DNA from: Verrucomicrobiia bacterium
Lineage (GTDB): Bacteria; Verrucomicrobiota; Verrucomicrobiia; CAIQCK01
Assembly (NCBI GenBank): GCA_026417675.1
Contig: JAOACV010000042.1
Location: 2,219 to 10,196, forward strand
Direction: 5' to 3'
Length of the DNA: 7,978 bases
Below are positions 1 through 7,078 of the stretch, one piece after another. Position 1 is the first letter of the stretch. Each line of letters starts with the position of its first letter. Position numbers and translations under genes: made by a program. A model generated the notes under the pieces. That model made no database searches and was not told the origin of the DNA. It saw only the letters and a program-made list of their open reading frames with translations.

Positions 1-1
1 C

Positions 2-1495
2 GTCTCCGCCACTGCACAACTGTCCGAACTGCTGGCCGCGCTCGGTGCCGAGGTCGGGCATTACCTGCCCCACCGCATGGAGGAAGGCTACGGCCTCAGC
101 CAAACCAGCGTGGAAGCCTGCTTCGCGGCGCATCAACCCAAGCTGTTGATCGCCGTGGACTGCGGCACCACCGCTGTCAACCAAGTCCAATGGCTCGCCG
201 AGCGCGGCGTGGATGTCGTTGTGATCGACCACCACGAGATCCCCGAAGGCGCTAGGACGCCGCCTTGCATGGCCGTGGTCAATCCGAAGCGCGGACCAAA
301 CATCGCGACATGGCGGCATCTCGCCAGCGCCGGCTTGGCTTTCAAGTTCTGCCACGCGCTGCTGAAAGAGGGCCGCGCCCGCAATCTCACAGCCGCGTTC
401 GAGACCGACCTCAAACAATGCCTTGACCTCGCCGCCATCGGCACCATCGCCGATGTCGTGCCGCTCGTCGGCGAAAACCGCCTGCTAGCCGCGACCGGCC
501 TGCCGATGATCGCCCGGACGCGCCGCGCCGGTCTGCGCGCGCTTCTGGACGTGGCGCAAATCAGGGCGCCCGTCACGGCCTATCACGTGGGTTTTGGCAT
601 CGGGCCGCGATTGAACGCCGCCGGACGCTTGCAGACTGCGGAGCAAGCTCTGGAATTGTTATTGTGCAATGATGCGCATCGCGCGGTTGAACTTGCGCGC
701 CAGCTTGATGCCAGCAACCGCGAGCGGCAGAGCATTGAGAAAACGATTGCCGAGGAGGCGACGCAGCGCGTGAGCAAGGATTTTCGCACGCATCACGACT
801 ACGTCATCGTGGAGGCCGACGCGGCTTGGCATATCGGCGTTGTAGGCATCGTTGCCTCGCGTGTGCTGCGCGCGTTCCATAGGCCCACGATCATCATCGG
901 CGGCACACCGCCCGAAGCCACCGCGGAGGGTTGGCGCGGCAGCGGGCGCAGCATCGAGGGCTACAACATCACCGCCGGCCTGTCTCATTGCCGCGACCTG
1001 TTGTTGCGCTTCGGCGGCCATGAGATGGCGGCTGGGCTTTCAATCAAACCGGAAAACGTCGCCAGGTTGCGTGCTGCGCTCAACGAACACGCCCGACAGA
1101 CGATTCCCGCAGACGCGCTTGTTCCGGCATGGCACATTGACGCCGAGCTATCGTTAGGCGAGTTGAATGAGAAACTGGTGGAGGAACTTGCGCTCATGGA
1201 GCCGACGGGCCAGGAAAATCCGCGGCCGTTGTTCTGCGCACGCGATGTTCGCCTGCGCGCCGACCCCCGCGCTGTGGGCAAAGAAGGCGATCATTTGAAG
1301 CTGTGGCTGACGGACGGCCGCAATAGTTTCGACGCGGTGGGCTTTGACATGGTCCGCACGCTCAAAGGCACGCTCAAGGCTGGCGACGCCGTGGACATTG
1401 TGTTCCAGCCTGAACTGAATGAATACGAGGGCCGTCGTAGCGTGCGACTCAAGCTGCATGACTTGCAACCCCAGCGGACGGCCAGCGGCGGATGA
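2..1495 (+). CDS. recJ: Single-stranded-DNA-specific exonuclease RecJ, 5' end cut by the window edge
   Basis: RecJ is a cytoplasmic DHH-family 5'-3' exonuclease on single-stranded DNA, acting in recombination and repair. The frame is open from base 2. The first 25 codons before the ATG at 77 read as RecJ sequence (LLAALGAEVGHYLPHRMEEG), so 77 is an internal Met and not the start. About 70 N-terminal residues, including the first DHH motif (DYDVDG type), lie outside the window. Visible motifs, numbered from the Met at 77, are VDCG (27-30), the DHH motif (51-53, bases 227-235), GTIAD (122-126), GPRLNAAGR (176-184), HIGVVGIVASR (252-262, DHHA1), SGRSI (289-293) and GGHEMAAG (313-320). A C-terminal OB-like domain follows from about 350. 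All visible metal-site and DHHA1 motifs are present, so the gene looks functional. The stop is TGA at 1493. The NHL gene follows after 77 bases with its own candidate promoter. Confidence 0.97.
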   Translation, partial: VSATAQLSELLAALGAEVGHYLPHRMEEGYGLSQTSVEACFAAHQPKLLIAVDCGTTAVNQVQWLAERGVDVVVIDHHEIPEGARTPPCMAVVNPKRGPNIATWRHLASAGLAFKFCHALLKEGRARNLTAAFETDLKQCLDLAAIGTIADVVPLVGENRLLAATGLPMIARTRRAGLRALLDVAQIRAPVTAYHVGFGIGPRLNAAGRLQTAEQALELLLCNDAHRAVELARQLDASNRERQSIEKTIAEEATQRVSKDFRTHHDYVIVEADAAWHIGVVGIVASRVLRAFHRPTIIIGGTPPEATAEGWRGSGRSIEGYNITAGLSHCRDLLLRFGGHEMAAGLSIKPENVARLRAALNEHARQTIPADALVPAWHIDAELSLGELNEKLVEELALMEPTGQENPRPLFCARDVRLRADPRAVGKEGDHLKLWLTDGRNSFDAVGFDMVRTLKGTLKAGDAVDIVFQPELNEYEGRRSVRLKLHDLQPQRTASGG

Positions 1496-1531
1496 GGCGA
1501 AACAGGTCGCAACAGATCGCTTTCGTGATGC

Positions 1532-1560
1532 TTGCGCGCCAAGAGAAAACTTTTTAGACT
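1532..1560 (+). promoter_or_regulatory. Candidate sigma70-type promoter of the NHL gene
   Basis: TTGCGC (1532-1537) and TAGACT (1555-1560) are separated by 17 bases in a relatively AT-rich patch after recJ. The -10 box ends 12 bases before the ATG at 1573, so transcription would start only about five bases before the start codon. Matches to the consensus are partial (3/6 and 4/6). The call rests on spacing, position and the similar arrangement at other starts in the window. Confidence 0.4.
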
Positions 1561-1572
1561 GCGTCGCGTTGT

Positions 1573-2808
1573 ATGAACGTGACTCGAAGACTGCTCGATT
1601 TTGTTTTTCTGACGCTGGCGTGGCTGGCGCAGGGTAGCGGGCTTGCTTTCGGACCGGGGCATTTGCCGCCGGGAGTGGAGACGTTTTCGGGCGGACCCAT
1701 CGCGCTGGACTTGGTCCATGACCGCATCTTCCTTTGCGACTCAGCCAACCATCGCGTCCTAGTCTATGACATCAGCAGCGGCGGTCTCGGCAGCGCGCCG
1801 CTGGCGGTCATCGGCCAGCCCGACACGCGCTCGACGGCGCTCAACGGCACGGGCGAGGTGACCCCGAACAACCGCGGCCTGGCGTTTCCCGACGGGATCG
1901 CTTACGACGCCGGGCGCGACGGCGTATGGGTCGGGGATTTTCTCAACAACCGCGTGCTCTTCTTCGACACGCGTCGGCTGACGAACTATCCGCGCGCCGA
2001 GTATGTCATCGGCCAGAAGGGGTTTCGCGTCGCCGACGCGGGGGCGGGCCGGCACAATTTGTCGGGGCCGTCCGGAGTCGCGTTAAGCGCGGACGGCAAG
2101 CGGTTGTTTGTGTCCGACACGTTGAATCATCGCGTGTTGGTTTTTGAGATCGAATTGCTCTCCAGCGGTCTGGCAGCCTTCGGGGTGATTGGCCAGCGCG
2201 ACTTTTCCGCGCGCGAGCCGGGCACGTCGGCCCAATCGCTAAGTGCGCCGGCGGGTCTCGCGGTGGACGCCAACGACCAGCTCTACGTGGCCGACAGCGA
2301 GAACAACCGGGTGTTGCTCTTCAACACCCTCCCGCTCCGGTTGCGCCATCCGTCCTCGTCAACCATCGTGCGCGATGCGGATGAGGCGCTGCGGCTGACC
2401 AATGCCGCCTTGCAATCCCGGTTCACTCCCGAGGCGGACCGGGGAGAACTGGTTAGCGTCAGCGCCTACGCGGTGTTCGGACAGCCGGACTTTGAGAGCG
2501 CCGAGAGCGCCAGCGGCACGGGAGGGTTGTGTTGTCCAACGGCCATCGCGTTGGACGAGGTCAACCAATGGATGTTTGTCGCCGACGCGGGCAACAATCG
2601 CATCGTCGCCTACGACGGAAATGCCGGCGACCCGATGCGCGCGCGCGCCATCATCGGCCAGCCCGATCCCGATGCCTGTTCCCCTCAACCCGCTGACAAG
2701 GGCCTCCACGATCCTGTGGGTTTGGCGATTGACATCGTCGAGTCGAAGCTGTGGGTGTCCGAGAGCGGCAACCAGCGGCTTGGCGTCTATCGGTTGAACG
2801 ACAACTGA
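1573..2808 (+). CDS. Secreted NHL-repeat beta-propeller protein
   Basis: This 411-residue protein starts with a signal peptide: basic MNVTRR, a hydrophobic stretch at 7-20, and likely cleavage near residue 25. Six NHL-type units follow, each with a D..N(H/N/Q)R(V/I/L) core: DSANHRV (56-62), DFLNNRV (122-128), DTLNHRV (182-188), DSENNRV (241-247), DAGNNRI (338-344) and ESGNQRL (397-403). Five linkers carry a (V/I)(I/F)GQ motif (80, 146, 206, 302, 361), mostly GQPD or GQRD, as is common in NHL proteins that repeat a 'GQPDF' element. Six units fit a complete six-bladed propeller, but the spacing from unit 4 to 5 is 97 residues against about 60 elsewhere. No enzymatic domain is seen, so the role is unknown. 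Such propellers usually serve as binding scaffolds, and export to the periplasm or outside is inferred from the signal peptide. No Shine-Dalgarno sequence precedes the ATG. Confidence 0.9.
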   Translation: MNVTRRLLDFVFLTLAWLAQGSGLAFGPGHLPPGVETFSGGPIALDLVHDRIFLCDSANHRVLVYDISSGGLGSAPLAVIGQPDTRSTALNGTGEVTPNNRGLAFPDGIAYDAGRDGVWVGDFLNNRVLFFDTRRLTNYPRAEYVIGQKGFRVADAGAGRHNLSGPSGVALSADGKRLFVSDTLNHRVLVFEIELLSSGLAAFGVIGQRDFSAREPGTSAQSLSAPAGLAVDANDQLYVADSENNRVLLFNTLPLRLRHPSSSTIVRDADEALRLTNAALQSRFTPEADRGELVSVSAYAVFGQPDFESAESASGTGGLCCPTAIALDEVNQWMFVADAGNNRIVAYDGNAGDPMRARAIIGQPDPDACSPQPADKGLHDPVGLAIDIVESKLWVSESGNQRLGVYRLNDN

Positions 2809-2829
2809 CCTCCCACGGCCGGTGCTCTC

Positions 2830-4014
2830 TTACGCGCTGGTCGCGCCGATATAGACCCGCGGCACCCGCTTGGTGATCGAGGTCAGCACCTCCCAAGGAA
2901 TCGTTTCCTCCCATGCGGCGACTTCGGTCGCGGTGATCGCTTCGCGGCCCTGGGCGCCCAGCAGCACCACTTCCTCGCCGACGAGGAGGTCGCGAAAAAC
3001 CGGCTCGCTCACGTCCACGATCGTCTGGTCCATCGTCACGCGCCCCAACACGCGGCAGCGCCGTCCCCGGATCAGCACCTGCGCGCGGTTCGACAGCGCC
3101 CGGGAGTAACCGTCGCCGTAACCCGCGCCAACAATCGCCACGCGCATCGGACGGTCGGCGACGAACGTGCGACCATAGCTGATGCTGCAGCCTGCGGTGA
3201 TGCGTTTCACCAAAATGACGCGGCTCTTGAAACTCAGCGTCGGTTGCAGACCCGCCACAGACGGCAGGGTTGGCTGGCACGACCAGTACGCCAGCCCCGG
3301 CCGCACGACGTTGAACAGCCTGCCCAAACGCGGCCGGCCCTCGCGGACGCTTAACAGGCCGGCGGAGTTCTCGGCGTGACGCAGCGGGATGCGCATCGGC
3401 GGTTGATGGCGCATCGTTGCGGATGGATGGGGCGCGGCAAGCTGATGGAGGACGCGGCGGAAACGCTCGACCTGCTCCAGCGAAAAGGCAACGTCGTCCT
3501 CGGCAGACGGGAAGTGGGTGTAGATCCCCTCCAAACGCAGGTTCGGCATCGCCGCGATGCGACGGATCGGCGCGACAGCCTCCTCGTGCCAGAAGCCGAG
3601 CCGGCCCATGCCCGTGTCCACCTTCACATGGACCGGCAGCGATTTCTTCTGGCGCGCCGCCTCACGTTGGAATCGCCGCGCTTCGTCGAGCGAGCTGATT
3701 GTCGGCATGATGTTGTGGCGCACGGTCGCTTCGATTTCGGCCGGCAGGCTCGATCCCAGCAGCAGAATCGGCCAGCCCGCGCCGACGGCGCGCACCCCGA
3801 GCGCCTCGCCCAGCGTCGCCACGCCGAAGATGTCCACGCCGCCCTGCATCAGCGCGCCGGCGATCTGCGGCAGGCCGTGGCCATAGGCGTCCGCCTTGAC
3901 GACAGCGAGGATCTTCGCGCGCCGTCCCACACGCCCGCGAATCCACGCCAGATTGCCGCGCAGCGCGTTAAAGCTCACCTCGACCCAGCACCGATAGAGT
4001 TCTGTAGGGTTCAT
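2830..4014 (-). CDS. alr: Alanine racemase (PLP-dependent, L-Ala to D-Ala)
   Basis: Alr interconverts L- and D-alanine for peptidoglycan synthesis in the cytoplasm. From the chosen start the protein has 394 residues, near the family's usual 360-390. Visible motifs are AVVKADAYGHG with the PLP lysine (K40), HVKVDTGMGRLGF (K131 is the lysine that is carbamylated in the Bacillus enzyme, and R138 binds PLP/substrate), NSAG, VRPG (R239), ISYGRT with the catalytic tyrosine Y280, GYGDGY, and VTMDQTIVDVS. The frame is open upstream to 4068, but I chose the ATG at 4014 because the family normally begins a few residues before the WVEVSFNAL segment. The extra 18 residues (including FYDLRFTRS) are just translated heptamer repeats. 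An extra His/Met/Arg-rich stretch of about 14 residues precedes the NSAG motif. The gene converges on the NHL gene across 21 bases and diverges from rph. No Shine-Dalgarno sequence is visible. Confidence 0.96.
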   Translation of the reverse strand: MNPTELYRCWVEVSFNALRGNLAWIRGRVGRRAKILAVVKADAYGHGLPQIAGALMQGGVDIFGVATLGEALGVRAVGAGWPILLLGSSLPAEIEATVRHNIMPTISSLDEARRFQREAARQKKSLPVHVKVDTGMGRLGFWHEEAVAPIRRIAAMPNLRLEGIYTHFPSAEDDVAFSLEQVERFRRVLHQLAAPHPSATMRHQPPMRIPLRHAENSAGLLSVREGRPRLGRLFNVVRPGLAYWSCQPTLPSVAGLQPTLSFKSRVILVKRITAGCSISYGRTFVADRPMRVAIVGAGYGDGYSRALSNRAQVLIRGRRCRVLGRVTMDQTIVDVSEPVFRDLLVGEEVVLLGAQGREAITATEVAAWEETIPWEVLTSITKRVPRVYIGATSA

Positions 4015-4020
4015 GGACCG

Positions 4021-4041
4021 CGTGAAACGTAAATCGTAAAA
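4021..4041 (-). repeat. Three tandem 7-base repeats upstream of alr
   Basis: Read on the minus strand, the bases are TTTTACG-ATTTACG-TTTCACG, three imperfect copies of a heptamer ending six bases before the alr ATG. They overlap the proposed -10 box of alr. They could be a small operator array, or a seed of the GATTTACG-type low-complexity repeats seen between genes in some bacterial genomes. Nothing here decides between these. Confidence 0.6.
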
Positions 4042-4054
4042 CCGCATGCGTGAA
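4026..4054 (-). promoter_or_regulatory. Candidate alr promoter
   Basis: On the minus strand, TTCACG (4054-4049, 4/6 to TTGACA) is followed after 17 bases by TACGTT (4031-4026, 3/6 to TATAAT). The -10 box ends 11 bases before the ATG at 4014. The match is weak, and support comes mainly from the optimal spacing and from the same geometry at the other starts in the window. Confidence 0.3.
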
Positions 4055-4077
4055 GCGGAATTCACCACGTTTCCGGT

Positions 4078-4106
4078 TTGCGATGGCGCGCCCGGTCGCT
4101 TATAAG
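4078..4106 (+). promoter_or_regulatory. Candidate rph promoter, probably giving a leaderless mRNA
   Basis: TTGCGA (4078-4083, 4/6) and TATAAG (4101-4106, 5/6) are 17 bases apart in GC-rich surroundings, making this the best promoter match in the window. The -10 box ends seven bases before the ATG at 4114, so the transcript would begin at or within a base or two of the start codon. The -10 lies within a perfect palindrome, GCTTATAAGC (4098-4107). Confidence 0.55.
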
Positions 4107-4113
4107 CTCTCGC

Positions 4114-4854
4114 ATGAGCACCTCATCCGTCCGCTCCGACAAACGCCAGCCCGACGAAATGCGCCGCGTGCGCATTCGCAAGAACTACGTCCGCACGGCC
4201 GCCGGCTCGGCGCTCTGCGAGTTTGGCCGCACGCGCGTCATCTGCGCCGTCACGGTCGAGGAGGAGGTGCCACGCTGGATGAAGGAACAGAAGGTGTCCG
4301 GCGGCTGGATCACCAGCGAATACCAGATGCTGCCTTACTCGACGGCGCTGCGCAAACCGCGCGAGAGCACGCGGGGCCGAGTGGATGGCCGCACGATGGA
4401 GATTCAGCGATTGGTCGGCCGCGCCATGCGGGCGGTGATTGACCTGGAGAAAATCGGGCCGCGCACGATCTGGATTGATTGCGACGTGCTGGAGGCCGAC
4501 GGCGGCACGCGCACGGCGGCGATCACCGGCTCGTTCGTCGCGCTGGCGCTGGCGTTGCGCAAACTGCAGCAGCAGAAGCTGGTTGTGGAGTGGCCCATCA
4601 AACAACAGGTTGCCGCCGTCAGCGTCGGCATCGTGGGAGGCGTGCCGCTGCTGGACCTCAACTACGAGGAAGATGCCAGGGCCTCCGTGGACATGAACGT
4701 CGTGATGACCGATGGCGGCGAATATGTGGAGGTCCAGGGCACGGGCGAGGAGCAAACGTTCAGCAAGACCCAGCTCGACCAGATGCTCCAACTGGCAGGG
4801 AAGGGAATCCGCGAACTGATCGCGTTGCAGAGACGGACGCTTGGACTGAAATAG
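4114..4854 (+). CDS. rph: Ribonuclease PH (tRNA 3'-end phosphorolytic exonuclease)
   Basis: RNase PH trims tRNA 3' ends using phosphate, as a hexameric ring in the cytoplasm. The 246-residue protein is close to the family's usual 238-245. Conserved segments include a VRSDKRQPDEMR N-terminus, CEFGRTRVICAVTVEEEVPRW, GWITSEYQMLP, DGRTMEIQRLVGRA, DCDVLEADGGTRTA (phosphate-binding R133), AVSVGIV, LDLNYEED (D181 and D187 match the family's paired catalytic aspartates), DMNVVMT and EVQGTGEEQTFS. The frame also offers a TTG at 4078, but that would add 12 residues absent from the family and would start inside the proposed -35 box, so I prefer the ATG at 4114. There is no Shine-Dalgarno sequence. The gene is divergent from alr with 99 bases between start codons, and no rdgB/ham1 partner follows it here. 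Confidence 0.97.
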   Translation: MSTSSVRSDKRQPDEMRRVRIRKNYVRTAAGSALCEFGRTRVICAVTVEEEVPRWMKEQKVSGGWITSEYQMLPYSTALRKPRESTRGRVDGRTMEIQRLVGRAMRAVIDLEKIGPRTIWIDCDVLEADGGTRTAAITGSFVALALALRKLQQQKLVVEWPIKQQVAAVSVGIVGGVPLLDLNYEEDARASVDMNVVMTDGGEYVEVQGTGEEQTFSKTQLDQMLQLAGKGIRELIALQRRTLGLK

Positions 4855-4955
4855 GGCGCGTCCGACTGGTCTGCGACGCCGTGCGTGGAGCGAAAAGCAC
4901 GAAACTCCATGTGCAGGCAGGGTCTGTGTTCGCGTTGCGGACTCCAAAAGAAGTA

Positions 4956-4985
4956 TTGCTTGGCGCGCCCCGCGCTGGCTACCGT
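4956..4985 (+). promoter_or_regulatory. Weak candidate promoter of the beta-helix gene
   Basis: TTGCTT (4956-4961) and TACCGT (4980-4985) are separated by 18 bases, and the second box ends eight bases before the ATG at 4994. Each hexamer matches only 3/6 of the consensus. It is listed because the position repeats the pattern at the rph and NHL starts. The remainder of the 139-base space after rph shows nothing else convincing. Confidence 0.25.
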
Positions 4986-4993
4986 CCGCGCCC

Positions 4994-7066
4994 ATGAAAG
5001 CTTTCCGAATGGCGTTTTTCTTTCTGTTCGTCTTCGGTTTAGTGTTGGAGGCCGCCCCAATCGGCAGACGACCGCCCAACGACCAAGCCGTCCGGGAAGT
5101 CGCCGCCGGCAAACGCAAGGAGGCGCGCGCCTCGTGGTGGGGGTTTGATCCCGCCGACTCGACCGCCGCGTTGCAGGCGGCGATCAACTCCGGCGCGAAG
5201 AAGCTCGTCGTCGAAAACATGGGCGCCCCATGGATCGTGGACAGAATCCAGCTCGCAAGCGACCAAGAGATCGTTTTTCAGCGCGGCGCCGTCGTGCAGG
5301 CCAGGCGCGGCGCGTTCAAGGGCAAGACCGATTCGTTGTTCTCGGCGTCGCTGAAGCGAAACATCACGCTGACCGGCTACGGCGCGACGCTGCGGATGTG
5401 GAAACAGGATTACGACGACACCAATCAATACACGCGCGCCGAGTGGCGCCACGTGCTCAACTTCCGCAGTTGCTCGCGCGTGCGCATCGCGGGTCTGACG
5501 CTGGCCGACAGCGGCGGCGACGGCATCTATCTGGGCGTCGCCCAACGTGGCGTGCCGTGCAGCGACTTCGTCATCAAGGACGTGGTGTGCGACAACAACT
5601 ACCGGCAGGGCATCAGCGTTATCAGCGCCCGCAACCTGCTCATTGAGAACTGCGTGCTCAAAAACACGGGGGGCACCGCGCCGATGGCCGGCATTGATTT
5701 CGAGCCGAACCACGAATCGGAGGAACTGGTCAACTGTGTCATGCGCCGTTGCGTCTCCGAGAACAACCGCGGCGACGCCTACGTGTTCTACCTGCGACCG
5801 CTGCGGGCGTCATCCAAGCCGATCTCTGTGCGCATCGAGAACTGCCGGGCGCGAGGCTGCCGAACCTCGGCGCGGTTTATCACCGGCAACGAAAACGACG
5901 CGGCGGCTGTGAAAGGCACGGTGAAGTTCATCAACTGCCAGTTCGAGGCGAGCAAAGATGCCGGCATCGTCATCGGCGACAAGCCCGTCCACGGCGCCGA
6001 GGTTTGGTTCGTGAACTGCGCGGTCATCAACGCCGCCACCAACCAGCCGGCGATGACGCCCATCGCGTTCACCAGCCGTGCCGGCAGCGCGGGCGACATC
6101 GGCGGCGTCCGGTTCATCAACTGCGCCGTCAAAGACCCCGTGGACCGGCTGCCGATGTCTTACCAAGACATGTCCGGCGGCTGCGGCCTGCGCGACATCA
6201 CCGGCACGCTCACCGTCCAGCGCGGCGGCAAGCGCGTCACCCACCGGCTCGACGACAAGCTCATCGCCGCGTGGATGCCGCACCGCAGCTTCAAGCAGAT
6301 CGCGCGCTTCGACACTGAGGGTGCGCGGTTCGAGCCGATCCTGCCCGCCGCAAAGCCCGACGCGGCTCACAGGTGCAAGGCCAGGCAACGCGGCCTTTGC
6401 GAGTTTCTTATCTGGGCCGAGGCGGGCCGGCACGCATCATTCACCGTCCTAGTCCGTCCTGTAGGCAAAGCCGCGTCCGCGCCAACGCCTGTGAGCATCG
6501 TTTCACCGGCGGGTCAGCTTACGAAACTGAAGGCGGCGCCGGCCCAGCAGGAGACGGCCTACTCGTTCGACGCCGCCGAAACCGGCGCGCACAAGATCAT
6601 TTGCGAACCGGGCAATTCGACGGTGACGGTTAGCTCCGACACTCACCGCGTGTGTCTCTATTCCGCAAGCAGCTTGTTTCATTTCCTCGGCACGACCGGC
6701 CAGTATTTCTTTTGGGTTCCCCCAGGCACGAAGGAGTTTGCGATTAAAGTATCGGGCGAAAACGCCGCCGAGCGCGTGAAAGCCGCCCTGTGCGATTCCG
6801 CCGGCAACAAGATCGAAGAGAAAGACAACATCGCGCAAGCCCATCAGTTCGTTGCCAACCCCCAAGACACTTCACAGGGCGAAATCTGGAGCCTGCGCCT
6901 CGACAGACCCAGCACAGGCGTCCTTGAAGACTTCCACGTGCAACTGCAAGGTGTCCCGCCCGTGTTATCGTGCAGCCGAGAGGCGTTGTTGAAGCCTGTA
7001 AAAGAAGACCGTCGGGGGAAAGTCAGACAAGCGTGCGCCTGCGGTCCGACTCTTCCGGGAAACTGA
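4994..7066 (+). CDS. Secreted right-handed parallel beta-helix protein with C-terminal beta-rich module
   Basis: The 690-residue protein begins with a signal peptide (MKAFRMAFFFLFVFGLVLEA, cleavage near 20-21). Residues 48-110 resemble the N-terminal cap of pectate-lyase-3/GH28-like proteins (DSTAALQAAINSGAKKLVV). Residues 120-400 form a beta-helix with a recurring (I/F/V)xNC motif: NC at 219, 247, 283, 314, 341 and 376, spaced 27-36 residues, consistent with an Asn/Cys ladder on successive turns. GGDGIYLG (174-181) recalls the substrate-side strand of GH28 enzymes, but I cannot identify a full catalytic set. Residues from about 460 to 665 are beta-rich (YFFWVPPGTKEFAIKV, then IWSLRLDRPSTGVLEDF) and look like a separate binding or accessory sandwich. 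Exported polysaccharide binding or cleavage is inferred from the fold only. No sulfatase, transporter or regulator lies nearby to suggest a substrate. The start codon lacks a Shine-Dalgarno sequence. The gene ends 12 bases from the convergent ATPase gene. Confidence 0.88.
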   Translation: MKAFRMAFFFLFVFGLVLEAAPIGRRPPNDQAVREVAAGKRKEARASWWGFDPADSTAALQAAINSGAKKLVVENMGAPWIVDRIQLASDQEIVFQRGAVVQARRGAFKGKTDSLFSASLKRNITLTGYGATLRMWKQDYDDTNQYTRAEWRHVLNFRSCSRVRIAGLTLADSGGDGIYLGVAQRGVPCSDFVIKDVVCDNNYRQGISVISARNLLIENCVLKNTGGTAPMAGIDFEPNHESEELVNCVMRRCVSENNRGDAYVFYLRPLRASSKPISVRIENCRARGCRTSARFITGNENDAAAVKGTVKFINCQFEASKDAGIVIGDKPVHGAEVWFVNCAVINAATNQPAMTPIAFTSRAGSAGDIGGVRFINCAVKDPVDRLPMSYQDMSGGCGLRDITGTLTVQRGGKRVTHRLDDKLIAAWMPHRSFKQIARFDTEGARFEPILPAAKPDAAHRCKARQRGLCEFLIWAEAGRHASFTVLVRPVGKAASAPTPVSIVSPAGQLTKLKAAPAQQETAYSFDAAETGAHKIICEPGNSTVTVSSDTHRVCLYSASSLFHFLGTTGQYFFWVPPGTKEFAIKVSGENAAERVKAALCDSAGNKIEEKDNIAQAHQFVANPQDTSQGEIWSLRLDRPSTGVLEDFHVQLQGVPPVLSCSREALLKPVKEDRRGKVRQACACGPTLPGN

Positions 7067-7078
7067 CACACGACCCCG

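Noticed and set aside
3376..4032. A 218-codon plus-strand open frame opposite alr.
   Set aside because: Arg/His-rich shadow of alr, whose catalytic motifs are all on the minus strand.
4050..4065. Inverted repeat GTGAA-6-TTCAC in the alr/rph control region.
   Set aside because: Five-base arms are expected by chance at this length, and it overlaps the weak alr -35 candidate. Nothing else supports an operator.
4078..4113. TTG at 4078 as an alternative start for rph.
   Set aside because: It would add 12 residues not found at RNase PH N-termini and coincides with the candidate -35 box.
4880..4901. Inverted repeat CGTGC...GCACG after rph as a possible terminator.
   Set aside because: Only a five-base stem with a 12-base loop and no following T run.
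4910..4999. A short plus-strand frame beginning MCRQGLCSRCGLQKKYC in the rph/beta-helix gap, with four cysteines.
   Set aside because: The spacing does not fit a known zinc-ribbon pattern, there is no start signal, and the frame runs into the beta-helix gene in another phase. Chance is more likely.
4123..5220. A 365-codon open frame on the minus strand opposite rph and the start of the beta-helix gene.
   Set aside because: Its composition (Ala/Arg/His-rich) is that of an antisense frame in GC-rich DNA, and the plus strand carries unmistakable RNase PH motifs over the same bases.
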